Shown: one piece after another, positions 1 through 9,071 of the stretch
How positions within the stretch are numbered: the first letter of the stretch is position 1
Layout of the letters: every line of letters starts with the position of its first letter
DNA from: Hyphomicrobium sp. D-2
GTDB taxonomy: Bacteria > Pseudomonadota > Alphaproteobacteria > Rhizobiales > Hyphomicrobiaceae
Direction: 5' to 3'
Length of the DNA: 64,000 nt
Assembly (NCBI RefSeq): GCF_029872155.1
Contig: NZ_JARXLA010000008.1
Span: 870,501-934,500 of the forward strand
Translations under genes and position numbers: made by a program
Notes under the pieces: model-generated
Seen by the model: the letters and a program-made list of their open reading frames with translations, nothing else
Databases searched by the model: none
What the model was told of the DNA's origin: nothing

Positions 1-1066
1 TGCGCGCCGCCATATGATGCTCAAGAGTGAGAATCTTGCACTTTGAGGCATCGGACCAATCCTGATCTCCCGTAAGATTCGCCATATAGACACGGACAAG
101 CTGTTCCATCGCTGGTTTGTCCGGTACCGCAGTTGGGAATACAAAAAACCTTACCCAACCTTCAGGGCGGTCGTCGCGCGGCTCCTGTTTGTGGGCGTCT
201 GCGCCGCCACGGATCTGGTTGATGAGTCGAACAATACGTTTAGGGCAGCGGTGATTTAGTTTTTTCTCAGGTATGCCCCACCCCGCTGGTATCTCAGTCT
301 CGATCCGTTCTTTTCCATCGGGATAGATACGCTGCATGGTATCGCCAATGAGACCTAGGCAAAACCGATTCGCGTGAGCCTTTTGAACCACGAACAAGGC
401 GTCGATGAGCACGCGACTTGTGTCCTGGCTCTCGTCAATCAGGAGAAACGGATACCTCTCGACGAACATGCGCTGCATTAGCGGCTTGGTGAGCAGAAAG
501 CTCGAGAAGATCTTTATTACCTCGCTGTGGTTGAGCGCGTTCCGTTCCCGGTTGTCGCCATTGGGATTGTAGGTGAAGACTTTGAACTCAGGCAGCCGGG
601 CCAGCCGCCGCTGCTTGGACTCGAGTTGGGCTTGGCGAGCGGCGGATGCCTTCGTACCGGCACGACCCTTGGCCTCCTCGGCGTGAAGCTCAGAGATTTC
701 GCGCTTGAGATTGTCTTTCAACCACACCCGAATGTCCGTGTTCAAGCCCTGTATTTGCATCCACGCAAAGCTATGAATGGTGCGCACAACGAAAAGCGGA
801 TCATACTCGGTGCGGCGGGTGATCTCATCGCAGGCAGCATTCGTATAGGTGATGACCGCAACTTGGCGACCGCGCAGGCGGAGAACATCGCGGTAGGCGC
901 TCGCCAAATATTTCAAAGCGTTTACCAGGGTACGCGTCTTGCCTGAACCAGCTCCGGCAAAGAGGAAAAAGCTGGTTGGGTTCTCCAAGTTCAAAAATCG
1001 AACCAGCTCATCCTCTACATGATCATCAACTTTGACGTTCAGCGGCGCGTTTTCAGGAGTCTTCAC
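1..1066 (-). CDS. UvrD/Rep-family DNA helicase, GajB-like, 3' end outside the window
   Basis: Superfamily 1 helicase expected to be the ATP-hydrolysing partner of the upstream OLD nuclease in a Gabija-like antiphage system. Reading from a GTG at 1066, the frame stays open for 355 codons to the window edge. Walker A is AGAGSGKT (residues 37-44), motif Ia is around ITYTNAACDEI (72-82), motif II is LLIDESQD (208-215) and motif III is GLIGDTMQRIY (238-248). The N-terminus lacks the long leader of housekeeping UvrD, and the core is compact, as in GajB. The GTG overlaps the stop of the nuclease gene (GTGA), so translation is probably coupled. The remaining helicase motifs lie beyond position 1, so completeness cannot be judged. 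Alternative: an OLD/UvrD defence pair outside canonical Gabija. Confidence 0.85.
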   Translation of the reverse strand, partial: MKTPENAPLNVKVDDHVEDELVRFLNLENPTSFFLFAGAGSGKTRTLVNALKYLASAYRDVLRLRGRQVAVITYTNAACDEITRRTEYDPLFVVRTIHSFAWMQIQGLNTDIRVWLKDNLKREISELHAEEAKGRAGTKASAARQAQLESKQRRLARLPEFKVFTYNPNGDNRERNALNHSEVIKIFSSFLLTKPLMQRMFVERYPFLLIDESQDTSRVLIDALFVVQKAHANRFCLGLIGDTMQRIYPDGKERIETEIPAGWGIPEKKLNHRCPKRIVRLINQIRGGADAHKQEPRDDRPEGWVRFFVFPTAVPDKPAMEQLVRVYMANLTGDQDWSDASKCKILTLEHHMAAR

Positions 1067-3348
1067 GCTGCCACCTCCTCAGCAAGACCGAGTTCGACCT
1101 GGCGCTGTTCGAGCTGCCCGGCCAGCCAAAGTAAGCCAGCTGCAATGTAGGTGGGCGGGTTTAGGGAACGCGGGTTCTCAAGTTCGAGCAGATCAAGCGC
1201 AAACTCAGCCTTGCCTCCGCCTGCCAGCGCAGCTTTGAGCGCGGCACCCAACGCATTCAGATCTGCGCTATCGGTAATAGCGCTTCGGAATTTCGCAATG
1301 AGACCCGTTCCAGGCAGCGTCTCGAAGAGCACGAGATTTGCCATAACGACCGCGTCCTCGAGCGTGTAGGTAAGCGCCTCAGAGGTTTGGCCTTTGAACG
1401 TTGCTTGGTGGGGTGACTGGTACGCCACGCGCACGGAAAAACCCTCGTCTACATAGCTTTTGACCTTCTCCGCCTCGGGTTTGTCTAGCAGAGGGTCCAG
1501 CTCATTGATGATCGGCCACCATGTTCGCAACGTGGCGTTCCGGGTGGTGCAGTCAGTCCCGCGGACCGGGGGCGCACTGGCACCGGCAGCGTTGCACGAA
1601 TCGAGGTCAGTAATGACGAGTGTAGTGAGCCCGATCTTTTCAATGAGGCTCCTCAGCTTGTGGGCGTGACTGCCTCCGATTTCAAGCCAAGTGATGTAGC
1701 TCTCCGAGAGCTTCGCAAATTCTGGGTGAGAGTTCACGAAATGGGGCACGAGAATGCGCTCAGCTGGCCCTTCGATAAGGACGGCCGCATCTGCAAAGAA
1801 GAGATCGCAGTGGGTGACACGCAGATATCTGGTCACAAACCGTTTGGTATCTGCGTCTGCGCCAAATGCACTCTCGAGATTGACCACGCACGACGTAGGT
1901 ATCGCGTCTGCGTCACCTGGTAAGCGACGGAAATAACGGAGTGCGTCGAACTCGCACTCGTGAGCGATATGGCTGGAGTGCGTGCTTACCACCATCTGCG
2001 TGACAAAGTTGGGGCTGTCGCCAAGATCGGGGTGATTGCGTAGGATCTTGTGGGCTTGTCGTATGAAGACCTGCTGGACCTGGGTATGCAAATGCACTTC
2101 GGGCTCTTCAATCAACACCAAGTGCAGTGGGGGAATGATCGTGTCGTCCGAAGCCTTGTGTTTGGCCTTGCCAACCCGCATCCAGCTGTCGCGAAACGCC
2201 ATGAGGCGGAACACCATAGAGATGAGATTTTGGTACCCGAGCCCGTTCGAATCCTCCGGCAGGTAGAGATCCGTGCTGGCACCGCCATTTTGGATCGGTA
2301 TCACAAATTGCACCGCAGCCTCGTGGTTGAGCCCCTCAACCGGCCTGAGACGCGTAGATATGTTCAACTTTGGGTCTGTGACGCCAGGGTAGCCAAGCTT
2401 GTGCATCTCTTTGAGGGGACTCTTGAACCCGTCACTTAGACGCAAGTTGAAGGCCTTCTGTGCCTCCTCGATAGCCTTGAGCGCAAGGAGGTCTTGTGCA
2501 TCTGGGTTTTCATATGGATCGAGGTGGCGGGCGTAGTATTGACGAAGCTGGGCCGATAGCTTTCGCGAGTCACTGACGGTGAGTAATTCGCCATCGTCAT
2601 TTTCTTCCCCAGCGGCCCCAAATCCTCGCTGGGCACTAATCTCGTCAATGCGAATGAGCCCCTGAAATGGGTCGCCATCAACGGGGTCGCTGTCATTGAG
2701 GGCCTGTGGTCTAGCCTTTCCATGCTCAGGATCAACGCAGGCAGCAGGATCGAGGACATAAGCCTCAACCTTGAAAAACGACGTCAAGCGGCGCTGTAGG
2801 AATTCGACAAGATTCTGTGGCCAAATCGCCAGCTGGAAATCCGCTGCATCTCGACCTTGCTCGGCTGCTAAGGCAGCGCCGGCTGTTTGCAACGCTAGCG
2901 CTTGAGCACGCGCAGTCACGTACTCTTGTTGAAGTTGAGCCGCATCTTTCGGCTCCAATCGCATTCGCACGCCAAGGCGGCCTCCATCCCAGTCAAGGGT
3001 AGGAAGAATTTTCTGGACGTAGTGGACTTCGTTTTCAGCAACGTGGAGCCACACATCCAGGAACGGCAACACAGGGTCCCATCCTGGTACTGGAAGGTCC
3101 TGATTTGCTGTGTGCGCAGCTTCCCACGCGGCACCCATTGCGTTGATCGTCGGCCAATGGGCAAGCGTGAAATCGTTGAAGCAAAAGCTGGATCGTTCGC
3201 GATCGACAAGGAAATATCGCAGCGCCGTTATTGCTGTTGTTTTTCCGCTGTTGTTGGCGCCGACGAACACGGTTTTTCCCGCCGACAGACCCACTCGCGT
3301 TGAAAGCAGCTTCCGAAAATTTGCTATCTCTACGAATTCAATGCGCAC
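1063..3348 (-). CDS. OLD-family ATP-dependent endonuclease (ABC-type ATPase plus TOPRIM), GajA-like
   Basis: A protein of 761 aa with two parts. The ATPase shows Walker A GANNSGKT (30-37), a signature-like NGLGYQNLI (368-376), Walker B LVLIEEPEVHLH (410-421) and an H-loop STHSSH (455-460). The C-terminal TOPRIM nuclease has the acidic residue in VLIEG (E526) and the DLD pair (D581, D583). About 240 residues of mostly helical sequence sit between Walker A and the signature. In Gabija, GajA cuts DNA and is restrained by nucleotides, while GajB hydrolyses them. I chose the GTG at 3348 because GAGGG sits 7 nt upstream and the conserved start RIEFVEIANFRKL follows at once. The longer reading frame to 3498 would add 50 unconserved-looking residues and cover the promoter. 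It is longer than the classic GajA (under 600 aa), so Gabija-like is a family-level call. Confidence 0.88.
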   Translation of the reverse strand: MRIEFVEIANFRKLLSTRVGLSAGKTVFVGANNSGKTTAITALRYFLVDRERSSFCFNDFTLAHWPTINAMGAAWEAAHTANQDLPVPGWDPVLPFLDVWLHVAENEVHYVQKILPTLDWDGGRLGVRMRLEPKDAAQLQQEYVTARAQALALQTAGAALAAEQGRDAADFQLAIWPQNLVEFLQRRLTSFFKVEAYVLDPAACVDPEHGKARPQALNDSDPVDGDPFQGLIRIDEISAQRGFGAAGEENDDGELLTVSDSRKLSAQLRQYYARHLDPYENPDAQDLLALKAIEEAQKAFNLRLSDGFKSPLKEMHKLGYPGVTDPKLNISTRLRPVEGLNHEAAVQFVIPIQNGGASTDLYLPEDSNGLGYQNLISMVFRLMAFRDSWMRVGKAKHKASDDTIIPPLHLVLIEEPEVHLHTQVQQVFIRQAHKILRNHPDLGDSPNFVTQMVVSTHSSHIAHECEFDALRYFRRLPGDADAIPTSCVVNLESAFGADADTKRFVTRYLRVTHCDLFFADAAVLIEGPAERILVPHFVNSHPEFAKLSESYITWLEIGGSHAHKLRSLIEKIGLTTLVITDLDSCNAAGASAPPVRGTDCTTRNATLRTWWPIINELDPLLDKPEAEKVKSYVDEGFSVRVAYQSPHQATFKGQTSEALTYTLEDAVVMANLVLFETLPGTGLIAKFRSAITDSADLNALGAALKAALAGGGKAEFALDLLELENPRSLNPPTYIAAGLLWLAGQLEQRQVELGLAEEVAA

Positions 3349-3376
3349 GGTATCGCCCTCGTCTGATGATGGAGAG

Positions 3377-3405
3377 TTTATACCACAACGGAGCAAATCT
3401 GTCCC
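3377..3405 (-). promoter_or_regulatory. Probable promoter of the nuclease/helicase operon
   Basis: On the minus strand a GGGACA (-35-like, 3400-3405) and a TATAAA (-10, 3377-3382) are separated by exactly 17 nt. They end 28 nt before the chosen GTG start. The 214-nt gap between the recombinase stop (3563) and this start has no other gene. This suggests the defence operon is transcribed on its own and not only by read-through from the recombinases. The -35 matches consensus in four of six positions. Confidence 0.45.
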
Positions 3406-3562
3406 GGGCCGCACTGGGGAAGACACGGGCGAACGCGACTGATTACGTCTATAGATATCGGGCCGCCGGATTGCCCGTGCGTCCCCACTGGATCTCATCT
3501 GCTGCGAACGTATTGATGATCAGCTCCAGCGCGCCGGACGAGTTTGCTTGGCGAATGTCAGG

Positions 3563-5719
3563 TCAATCAGATTTTCTTGTGAGTACTTTGCGGTAGCGGC
3601 CCAAATCCCTTTGGATTGCGTCCCGCTGCAACGGCGACAGTCGCTTGGTCTTGAGCAGATCCTCGCCATCGGTAATCGCCTTGGCCCACAGCGGTCGGTG
3701 ACGGCTCGTGATACAGGAGTTGGGACAACGATCTGGACTACACTGGGCCATCGAGGGCGTCGCTGCTTCTGTCTTGCCATTGAGACATAACGCCGTCGCT
3801 GGATCGAAAAAGCAGTCATTCATGACGCCGACGAACAGCGTTTTCGCTATGTGTGCTAGCATCGAGCGGACGCGTGTGGGATCGGCAATATGGCCGGGTA
3901 GCGGATCGAGCTTGTCGGCGGTGTGCTGCAATTCCCTCGAGATGCGCGCCGCGGCCGGACCCATCAGCACTTCGCCGCTACGGTGACGGTCGAAATAGGA
4001 TAGTACGTCGTCGAGCTGTCCGAGACCACGCTCGCGCTCCACCTCGTCGCGGAAGCCGGAGGGGCTCGACCCAGCGTAGCCTTCATAGGCGGCGATGCTG
4101 GCATGCTTGTATTGGATCATGCCGGCGACGGTACCGAACGGTCGATTGGCAATGTGCCAAGCGACAGTACGCCGGAATTGTCGTGTGGTGATATGCCAGG
4201 GCTTGCCGTCTCGGCCGGGCGGAATGGCAGGCGCGGAGGGCGTGCTCAACTGCGCGTTCAGGTGGTCTCGGAACATGTTGAGACGGCGTACGATCTCGGC
4301 CCCGATGTGGTCCTTTGTGCCTCGCCTCTCGTGGAGGACGCGCCAAAGCGTATTGCCGCCGCGGCGCTCTCGAACGCGCTCAGTGAGTTGTTCGAGAACG
4401 TGGATCGCCTTGGCCACTGGTTCGATCGTCGTCCAAGTCTCGGGCTGGCCGCGGCTATCGCGGCGCTTGTAGATTTTGCTTTTCACTTGGTAGCGTTCGA
4501 TGATGCCGTCTTCGCTCCGTTGGACCCGAACGCAGCCCGAGCGCATGGCCTGCACCTCGGCATCGCGCATGCCGCTGAGATAGGCGCAGACTATGTAGCA
4601 GGCGGCCTGCAGCATCTTCTCTTCAGCAAGCACTGTGGTTGAATCAAAGCGTGGCCGCCAAGAAAGCCCCGTGTCCGGGTCGTGCGAAATGGGCGTATCC
4701 ATACCGCCGGCCTCGACACCGAGTTCGGCAACGGCCTCTATGATTTGCTGCTTCGTCGCTTGGCGAAAATGCGCACAGTCGACAAGATTGTTCTGATCGA
4801 TCCCGATGTGCTGATAGATAAGAGTATAATTGACTGGCGGAGTCGTTGTTTTAGTCGCGGGATCGGTGCGGATGGAACCGTTAGGGGTAGTTGTCCAGAT
4901 CGGCATGCTACGGCCGTTGGCCCGAAGGTGGCCGATGTAGGCGATCAATCGCTTGCGCCAGCGCTGTCGGCGTACTGCCGCAGAGGATCCCTCGTCCTTC
5001 GAGAATAGCTGCTTCTGCCGCTCGTTCAGAGCCTCGAGCTCGCCACGAGCGGCAAGGATGTCGGCAGAGAAGATGGTGATGTATTTAAGCGACCACTTGA
5101 GTAGTGGAGAGATAATCTCCTCCGGCAGGCGCGGCGTCTTATTCTCGCCAGGAATACTCTTTGCGCCTGTGAGCGTATAGATCGAGCGGCCGTTCCATGG
5201 CAGCAGCTTGAGCCCGCCGGAGGGCATGTACTCGCGAAAGTGATGGAGATCATAAACGACCTGCAAAAGGGGAGCGCTCGACCGGCGTTCCCGACCTTGG
5301 GTGATTAGGTGAGCCAGATAGGTATCAAGAAGGCCTTGATTGACGCCTGCGAGTTTGCACGAGCCTGTGATGTCAGCAACAAATTCGAGAAAGGGCCGAG
5401 CGTTGTTGAATGTCCGACGGATACTGACCGGCGGCAGCCGCATCTGAAAGCCTGGAACATCGAAGTTAAGCCGAGCATAGAGAAATTCCCTAAGCGTCTG
5501 CTCGACGGCAGCATCCTCGATGTCGTCGAAGTGTACTGTGAACTTATGGGAGCTCGCGTTCTCGCGAAACACGGCCGGCGACAAATCCCACGTGCCGTCT
5601 TCGAAGCGGGGCAACGCTGATCGCCTGTAGCCGCTCCGCAGCGGCGCACTCCGCAAGACCGGCTTACCATCGAGCGGATGCCGGAACGCTGCTGAGATAG
5701 GCGTGGAGACTTGCGTCAT
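3563..5719 (-). CDS. Large tyrosine recombinase, third gene of the trio
   Basis: 718 aa. The C-terminal catalytic region shows arginine I in SGMRDAEV (R385), the box II region TTRQFRRT and a distal box KHASIAAYEGY with H539 and the expected nucleophile Y548 nine residues on. Box II reads R-x-x-R (513-516) where most tyrosine recombinases have H-x-x-R, and the usual G before H539 is K. Residues 636-669 hold five cysteines (636, 645, 660, 665, 669), which could bind zinc or DNA. The start ATG overlaps the stop of the second recombinase gene (ATGA). It probably acts in a complex with the other two proteins to cut and join the ends of the island. The divergent box makes its own catalytic competence uncertain. 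It is followed by 214 nt and then the defence operon. Confidence 0.85.
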   Translation of the reverse strand: MTQVSTPISAAFRHPLDGKPVLRSAPLRSGYRRSALPRFEDGTWDLSPAVFRENASSHKFTVHFDDIEDAAVEQTLREFLYARLNFDVPGFQMRLPPVSIRRTFNNARPFLEFVADITGSCKLAGVNQGLLDTYLAHLITQGRERRSSAPLLQVVYDLHHFREYMPSGGLKLLPWNGRSIYTLTGAKSIPGENKTPRLPEEIISPLLKWSLKYITIFSADILAARGELEALNERQKQLFSKDEGSSAAVRRQRWRKRLIAYIGHLRANGRSMPIWTTTPNGSIRTDPATKTTTPPVNYTLIYQHIGIDQNNLVDCAHFRQATKQQIIEAVAELGVEAGGMDTPISHDPDTGLSWRPRFDSTTVLAEEKMLQAACYIVCAYLSGMRDAEVQAMRSGCVRVQRSEDGIIERYQVKSKIYKRRDSRGQPETWTTIEPVAKAIHVLEQLTERVRERRGGNTLWRVLHERRGTKDHIGAEIVRRLNMFRDHLNAQLSTPSAPAIPPGRDGKPWHITTRQFRRTVAWHIANRPFGTVAGMIQYKHASIAAYEGYAGSSPSGFRDEVERERGLGQLDDVLSYFDRHRSGEVLMGPAAARISRELQHTADKLDPLPGHIADPTRVRSMLAHIAKTLFVGVMNDCFFDPATALCLNGKTEAATPSMAQCSPDRCPNSCITSRHRPLWAKAITDGEDLLKTKRLSPLQRDAIQRDLGRYRKVLTRKSD

Positions 5720-7509
5720 GTGTGTGCTTCCATGGGCAGATAAGGCTGATGCTCTAGCCGCCTTGCTTTCTCACGCGCATCGGCGACGACCGCCTCGGAG
5801 AAGGCTGGGAGCACCTGCTCGGTGATGCGCGACCAGGCGCGACCGAACTTCGGCCACCAATCGGCATCGGCAGTGTCGGCGCGGCGCGCGACGATGAAAT
5901 CCAGGAATGCGATGATGGCCGGAAGCTTTCGCGCCGTAATGACGGCGTTGTGGCACTCGAGGCACCCCCAGAACGGTTCGGGACACGGTTCGCCTTCCGC
6001 GGCGAACGGGCTCTTGTGGAAGCCGACACAACTGGCAAGCCAGACATCTTGCTTCCCGTTCAGCACGCCGCGCGCTTCGGTGATGGACAAAGGCAGCTGG
6101 AGCGAGGCCGGGTCCTTCCGGGCGGCAGCTTCGTTTTCGGGCGTCAACAGGACAGGCTCGAGTGCCGAAGTCAGCGCGTCGCTCAAGCCGTCGGCAACCG
6201 CTCGCTCGTGCAGATGGCGCAGCGATGGCAGATCAGCATAGTGGCGCGCGGCGATCTCGGGGGTGTGACCGACGGCGAAACGGCCGAGATCACCCTGGGT
6301 CTTGGTGTACCAGAGCGACTTGTGGGTTTTGCGAAGATGAGTGAGAAGCAGGTGCAATGGTTTCCCATCGTCGTCGATGATGCCATGTCTTGCGACCCAG
6401 TTGTGCTTGAGCTTCCGGAAACTGCCGGGGAAATCACCGAGGAGACGGCCAAGATTGAAGTAGACCCACAGATTCTCACTCGGCTTGTGCTTCCGCGCAG
6501 CCGCGGTGAGTTCGATAATCATTCGAATGATCCCGCCCGCGGTCGACGAGGCACCGTCGCGGACACGCAACCGCTTCCACTCTGATCCACGCGCGCGCCG
6601 CTTGCAGTATTCGATTTCGACCGTCCCTGCCGCCGGATTGCGCAGACAGTCGACACGCAGGGCCTTGATGCACTCGGGCTCCAGTCCCGTTTCCAGGCTC
6701 AGTAGGACGAAAAATGGGATGAGATCATCGACGAGTAGATAGTGCCGGGCGTGAAGATTTCGACTTGGCCGGCCTACTTCCATGCCAAGCCGCCACGAAC
6801 GGACGCGGAAATTTTTGACCTTCGAATAATCGAAGTGCACTGTGCCCTCTGTCTCAATCACAGCGTTGATCGTCTCTAAGCACTCGCGCAAAATGCTGTC
6901 TGAGTGCTCGATGGGGGGAGGCGACTTAATCCGTTGCGCAATGGCCAGGACGTCGGCGCGTGCGGCATCGCGAAGCTGTTTGGCAACGTACCTGCTATAG
7001 GCATCGCGCGGCGTCGAGCGAGCCAAGGGGCGTGCGCTCGTGTAGCGCAGACGTTGCTGCAGTTTCTCATCGACGACTCCAGGCAGACCTGCGTCCACTG
7101 AGCGCAGAACGCTGATCACGTGAGCGAGAACGCAATGGCGAGCTTTGGTGCCTTGCGCTTCGAGCCAGCTCTCGAAGCCGTCGATGTGCTCGGCGCGCAG
7201 GTGCTCTGGGCCCTCGACTTTGGCTTCCTCGTCGAGAAATCTGAAGAAGCGCTTCAGCGCCTGGGCGCGACTAGCGACGGTCTTGCGCACTACCGTCGGT
7301 GCCAACTCCCTTAGCGCCGCACCGAACGCTAGTGCCAACCTGCGTTGCCTGACCTCAACGAGGTCGACGAAGGCGGCACCACCGTGTGCCGTATCGACGG
7401 TGAACCGGAGACCTGTAATGGAAGGCGTTCGCTTTTCAGATGGTTTAGCGCCCGCAGACATGAACGAGACACGCCGACCACGACGTGGGCGATCCTTCTT
7501 CCCACTCAT
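5716..7509 (-). CDS. Large tyrosine recombinase, second gene of the trio (non-canonical catalytic boxes)
   Basis: 597 aa from an ATG that overlaps the upstream stop (ATGA). An in-frame extension to 7587 exists, but the coupling fixes the start. The distal box GHTPEIAARHY is intact (H415, Y424). The arginine I region reads TGLEPECIKAL with glutamate at the usual arginine (E277), and box II reads THLRKT with threonine three residues before R393 instead of histidine. Near the C-terminus C494, C509, C516, C519 and H520 form a cysteine cluster (GCLECH). These changes suggest either a structural partner that depends on the other two recombinases or a distinct active-site arrangement. The N-terminal half resembles a core-binding domain by position only. 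Confidence 0.85.
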   Translation of the reverse strand: MSGKKDRPRRGRRVSFMSAGAKPSEKRTPSITGLRFTVDTAHGGAAFVDLVEVRQRRLALAFGAALRELAPTVVRKTVASRAQALKRFFRFLDEEAKVEGPEHLRAEHIDGFESWLEAQGTKARHCVLAHVISVLRSVDAGLPGVVDEKLQQRLRYTSARPLARSTPRDAYSRYVAKQLRDAARADVLAIAQRIKSPPPIEHSDSILRECLETINAVIETEGTVHFDYSKVKNFRVRSWRLGMEVGRPSRNLHARHYLLVDDLIPFFVLLSLETGLEPECIKALRVDCLRNPAAGTVEIEYCKRRARGSEWKRLRVRDGASSTAGGIIRMIIELTAAARKHKPSENLWVYFNLGRLLGDFPGSFRKLKHNWVARHGIIDDDGKPLHLLLTHLRKTHKSLWYTKTQGDLGRFAVGHTPEIAARHYADLPSLRHLHERAVADGLSDALTSALEPVLLTPENEAAARKDPASLQLPLSITEARGVLNGKQDVWLASCVGFHKSPFAAEGEPCPEPFWGCLECHNAVITARKLPAIIAFLDFIVARRADTADADWWPKFGRAWSRITEQVLPAFSEAVVADAREKARRLEHQPYLPMEAHT

Positions 7510-8936
7510 GCTGCGACTCTCACGACTGATGGCGACGTGATCCCGGAAAGTAACTCCTCGACGGCGGTATCGACTGTGTCCTGGCACCCCGCGAGATGGT
7601 CAAGGTAGAGGTAGGTGGTGGCTACACTTGAATGACCGAGCAGTCTCTGAACCTGCTGCAGGGGGTCGCCCAGCAGCCGACGGTAAGCGACACCCGATAG
7701 TTCGTTGTCGTTCGAGGTATCGCCGAACCGCTGCCGAATGAGCAAGGCAAGCATGTGTACGGCGAAGCTATGACGTAGCTGGTGCGGACTAACTTCGAAG
7801 GCGAGGTCCGCGTCCTGGCAACGCCGCGAAGCGCGAGCAAATATTGCCTCCCAGCTGTTGGGCGCGATCGGTATGCCTATCTCGCTGAGCCATAGTGCGG
7901 CGGGCTCAATGGGTTTGCCGCTGTGCTCGCAGAGCACGAGCCGCCGCCGTTCTTCGGGGGTCACAGTCTCCAGTCGCAGCGGTTTACGATTCCCATTTCT
8001 CGACATAACTTCGATCGTGCCGTCGTTGATGTAGGCCATGATTGGGCCGCGCATGCGTTGCGAGCCGTCACGTGCCTGGAACTTCGCTACGCCGTTCGCC
8101 CGCTCAACCTCTAGGTAGCTGCGAAGCCGTGAGAGCAACGAAGCCGGAATGCGGATGGTGCGGCCCTTGTCACCCTTAGTGAGTGCAGCAGGAAGACGGA
8201 CCGCGACCTGCTTATCGCCGTTGGCTGTCGTTTTGATCGCCTCCTCGACCTCGCACGCAAGGAATGACGAGGCTTCCTCGAGCCGCAGCCCAGTCGAAAT
8301 GAGCAGATCGGCAAACAATGCGTTGCGGCTGCCATTGCGATCGCGCGCGCCATGCCGCTCCCCACCATCAACCGCCAACCCGCGCAGCCCGACATCACGG
8401 AACCGGCGGTAATCTTCGATAGTGATGAATTTTACGTCGGATCGTCTCGCGGCACGTTCGTATGCTTGGTTGCGGGCAATAGTGATCGTACGGCCTTGGC
8501 CGGGCTGTATCCGGCGCCACACATCGCGATATGTGAATGGGCTTTGTGCAATTACGCTTTCTTCGACCGCCCACCGGTAGAGTTTGTCGAGGGCCGCAAC
8601 TGCACGATTCCACGAAGAGGCCGAAATACGGTTTGCAGCGTCGTCTTGGCGACGGGCACGATGATAGCTATCAACGTCGGCACGCGTGGCTTGCCAAACG
8701 GTCTTGCTTCGAGCCTCATCGAGAAACCGAACCCATACAAGCAGATCGTAAGCGTAGCTGCGCACGCTGTGGTGGGAGCGCACTCCGTTGAGCGGCAGAT
8801 CCGCCAAGAAGCGATCGAGGTTGGCGTCGTAGGTGTCGCCGTCCCGGCGAATACTTGGGGCTTGCCCTTGGCGGCTCCAGCCCGACGCCACACCCTCCAC
8901 GGCCGGTAAGGCACGGTGTTCCAGCAAAGTAATCAT
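7506..8936 (-). CDS. Tyrosine recombinase, first gene of the trio (canonical active site)
   Basis: 476 aa from the ATG at 8936. An N-terminal SAM-like core-binding domain (about 40-140) is followed by a phage-integrase catalytic domain: R218 in STGLRLEE, a lysine in LTKGDKGR (about 254), H385-x-x-R388 in HQLRHSFA, H435 in LLGHSSVATTYLY and nucleophile Y444. All expected catalytic residues are present, so this is probably the main strand-exchange enzyme of the trio. The open frame runs further to 9032, but that part lies in a 47-nt inverted repeat and looks non-coding. An ATG at 8960 is the alternative start. The stop overlaps the start of the second gene. Confidence 0.9.
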   Translation of the reverse strand: MITLLEHRALPAVEGVASGWSRQGQAPSIRRDGDTYDANLDRFLADLPLNGVRSHHSVRSYAYDLLVWVRFLDEARSKTVWQATRADVDSYHRARRQDDAANRISASSWNRAVAALDKLYRWAVEESVIAQSPFTYRDVWRRIQPGQGRTITIARNQAYERAARRSDVKFITIEDYRRFRDVGLRGLAVDGGERHGARDRNGSRNALFADLLISTGLRLEEASSFLACEVEEAIKTTANGDKQVAVRLPAALTKGDKGRTIRIPASLLSRLRSYLEVERANGVAKFQARDGSQRMRGPIMAYINDGTIEVMSRNGNRKPLRLETVTPEERRRLVLCEHSGKPIEPAALWLSEIGIPIAPNSWEAIFARASRRCQDADLAFEVSPHQLRHSFAVHMLALLIRQRFGDTSNDNELSGVAYRRLLGDPLQQVQRLLGHSSVATTYLYLDHLAGCQDTVDTAVEELLSGITSPSVVRVAA

Positions 8937-8981
8937 GGACGAGATCCACTCTCGACGCATGCACTTGGGAAATTGCCCCTT

Positions 8982-9028
8982 CGCATTGGAAGAAGACTCC
9001 CGCGCGCGGGAGGTCTTCTTCCAATGCG
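8982..9028. repeat. 47-nt near-perfect inverted repeat next to the island end
   Basis: The left arm (8982-9004, beginning CGCATTGGAAGAAGAC) and the right arm (9005-9028, ending GTCTTCTTCCAATGCG) pair over their whole length with one extra base and no spacer. They meet at CGCGCGCG. It lies between the start of the first recombinase gene and the island end at 9110, about 50 nt upstream of the chosen start. Possible roles are a recombinase binding site, an operator, or a cruciform that controls the trio. There is no T-tract, so a terminator is unlikely. Confidence 0.9.
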
Positions 9029-9071
9029 GCAACTACGACAACTGGATCAAACTAACAGCGCGAGTCTATAT

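Noticed and set aside
1-1066. Housekeeping UvrD copy
   Set aside because: A full UvrD/PcrA lies at 51934-54558. The gene at the left edge is shorter at its N-terminus, overlaps an OLD nuclease gene and sits in the island.
3349-3498. 50-residue N-terminal extension of the OLD nuclease
   Set aside because: It would cover the TATAAA/GGGACA promoter, and OLD proteins start directly with the strand before Walker A. The GTG at 3348 has a good ribosome site.
8937-9032. N-terminal extension of the first recombinase through the inverted repeat
   Set aside because: The residues are set by the palindrome, the family-like sequence starts later, and the ATG at 8936 (or 8960) is sufficient.
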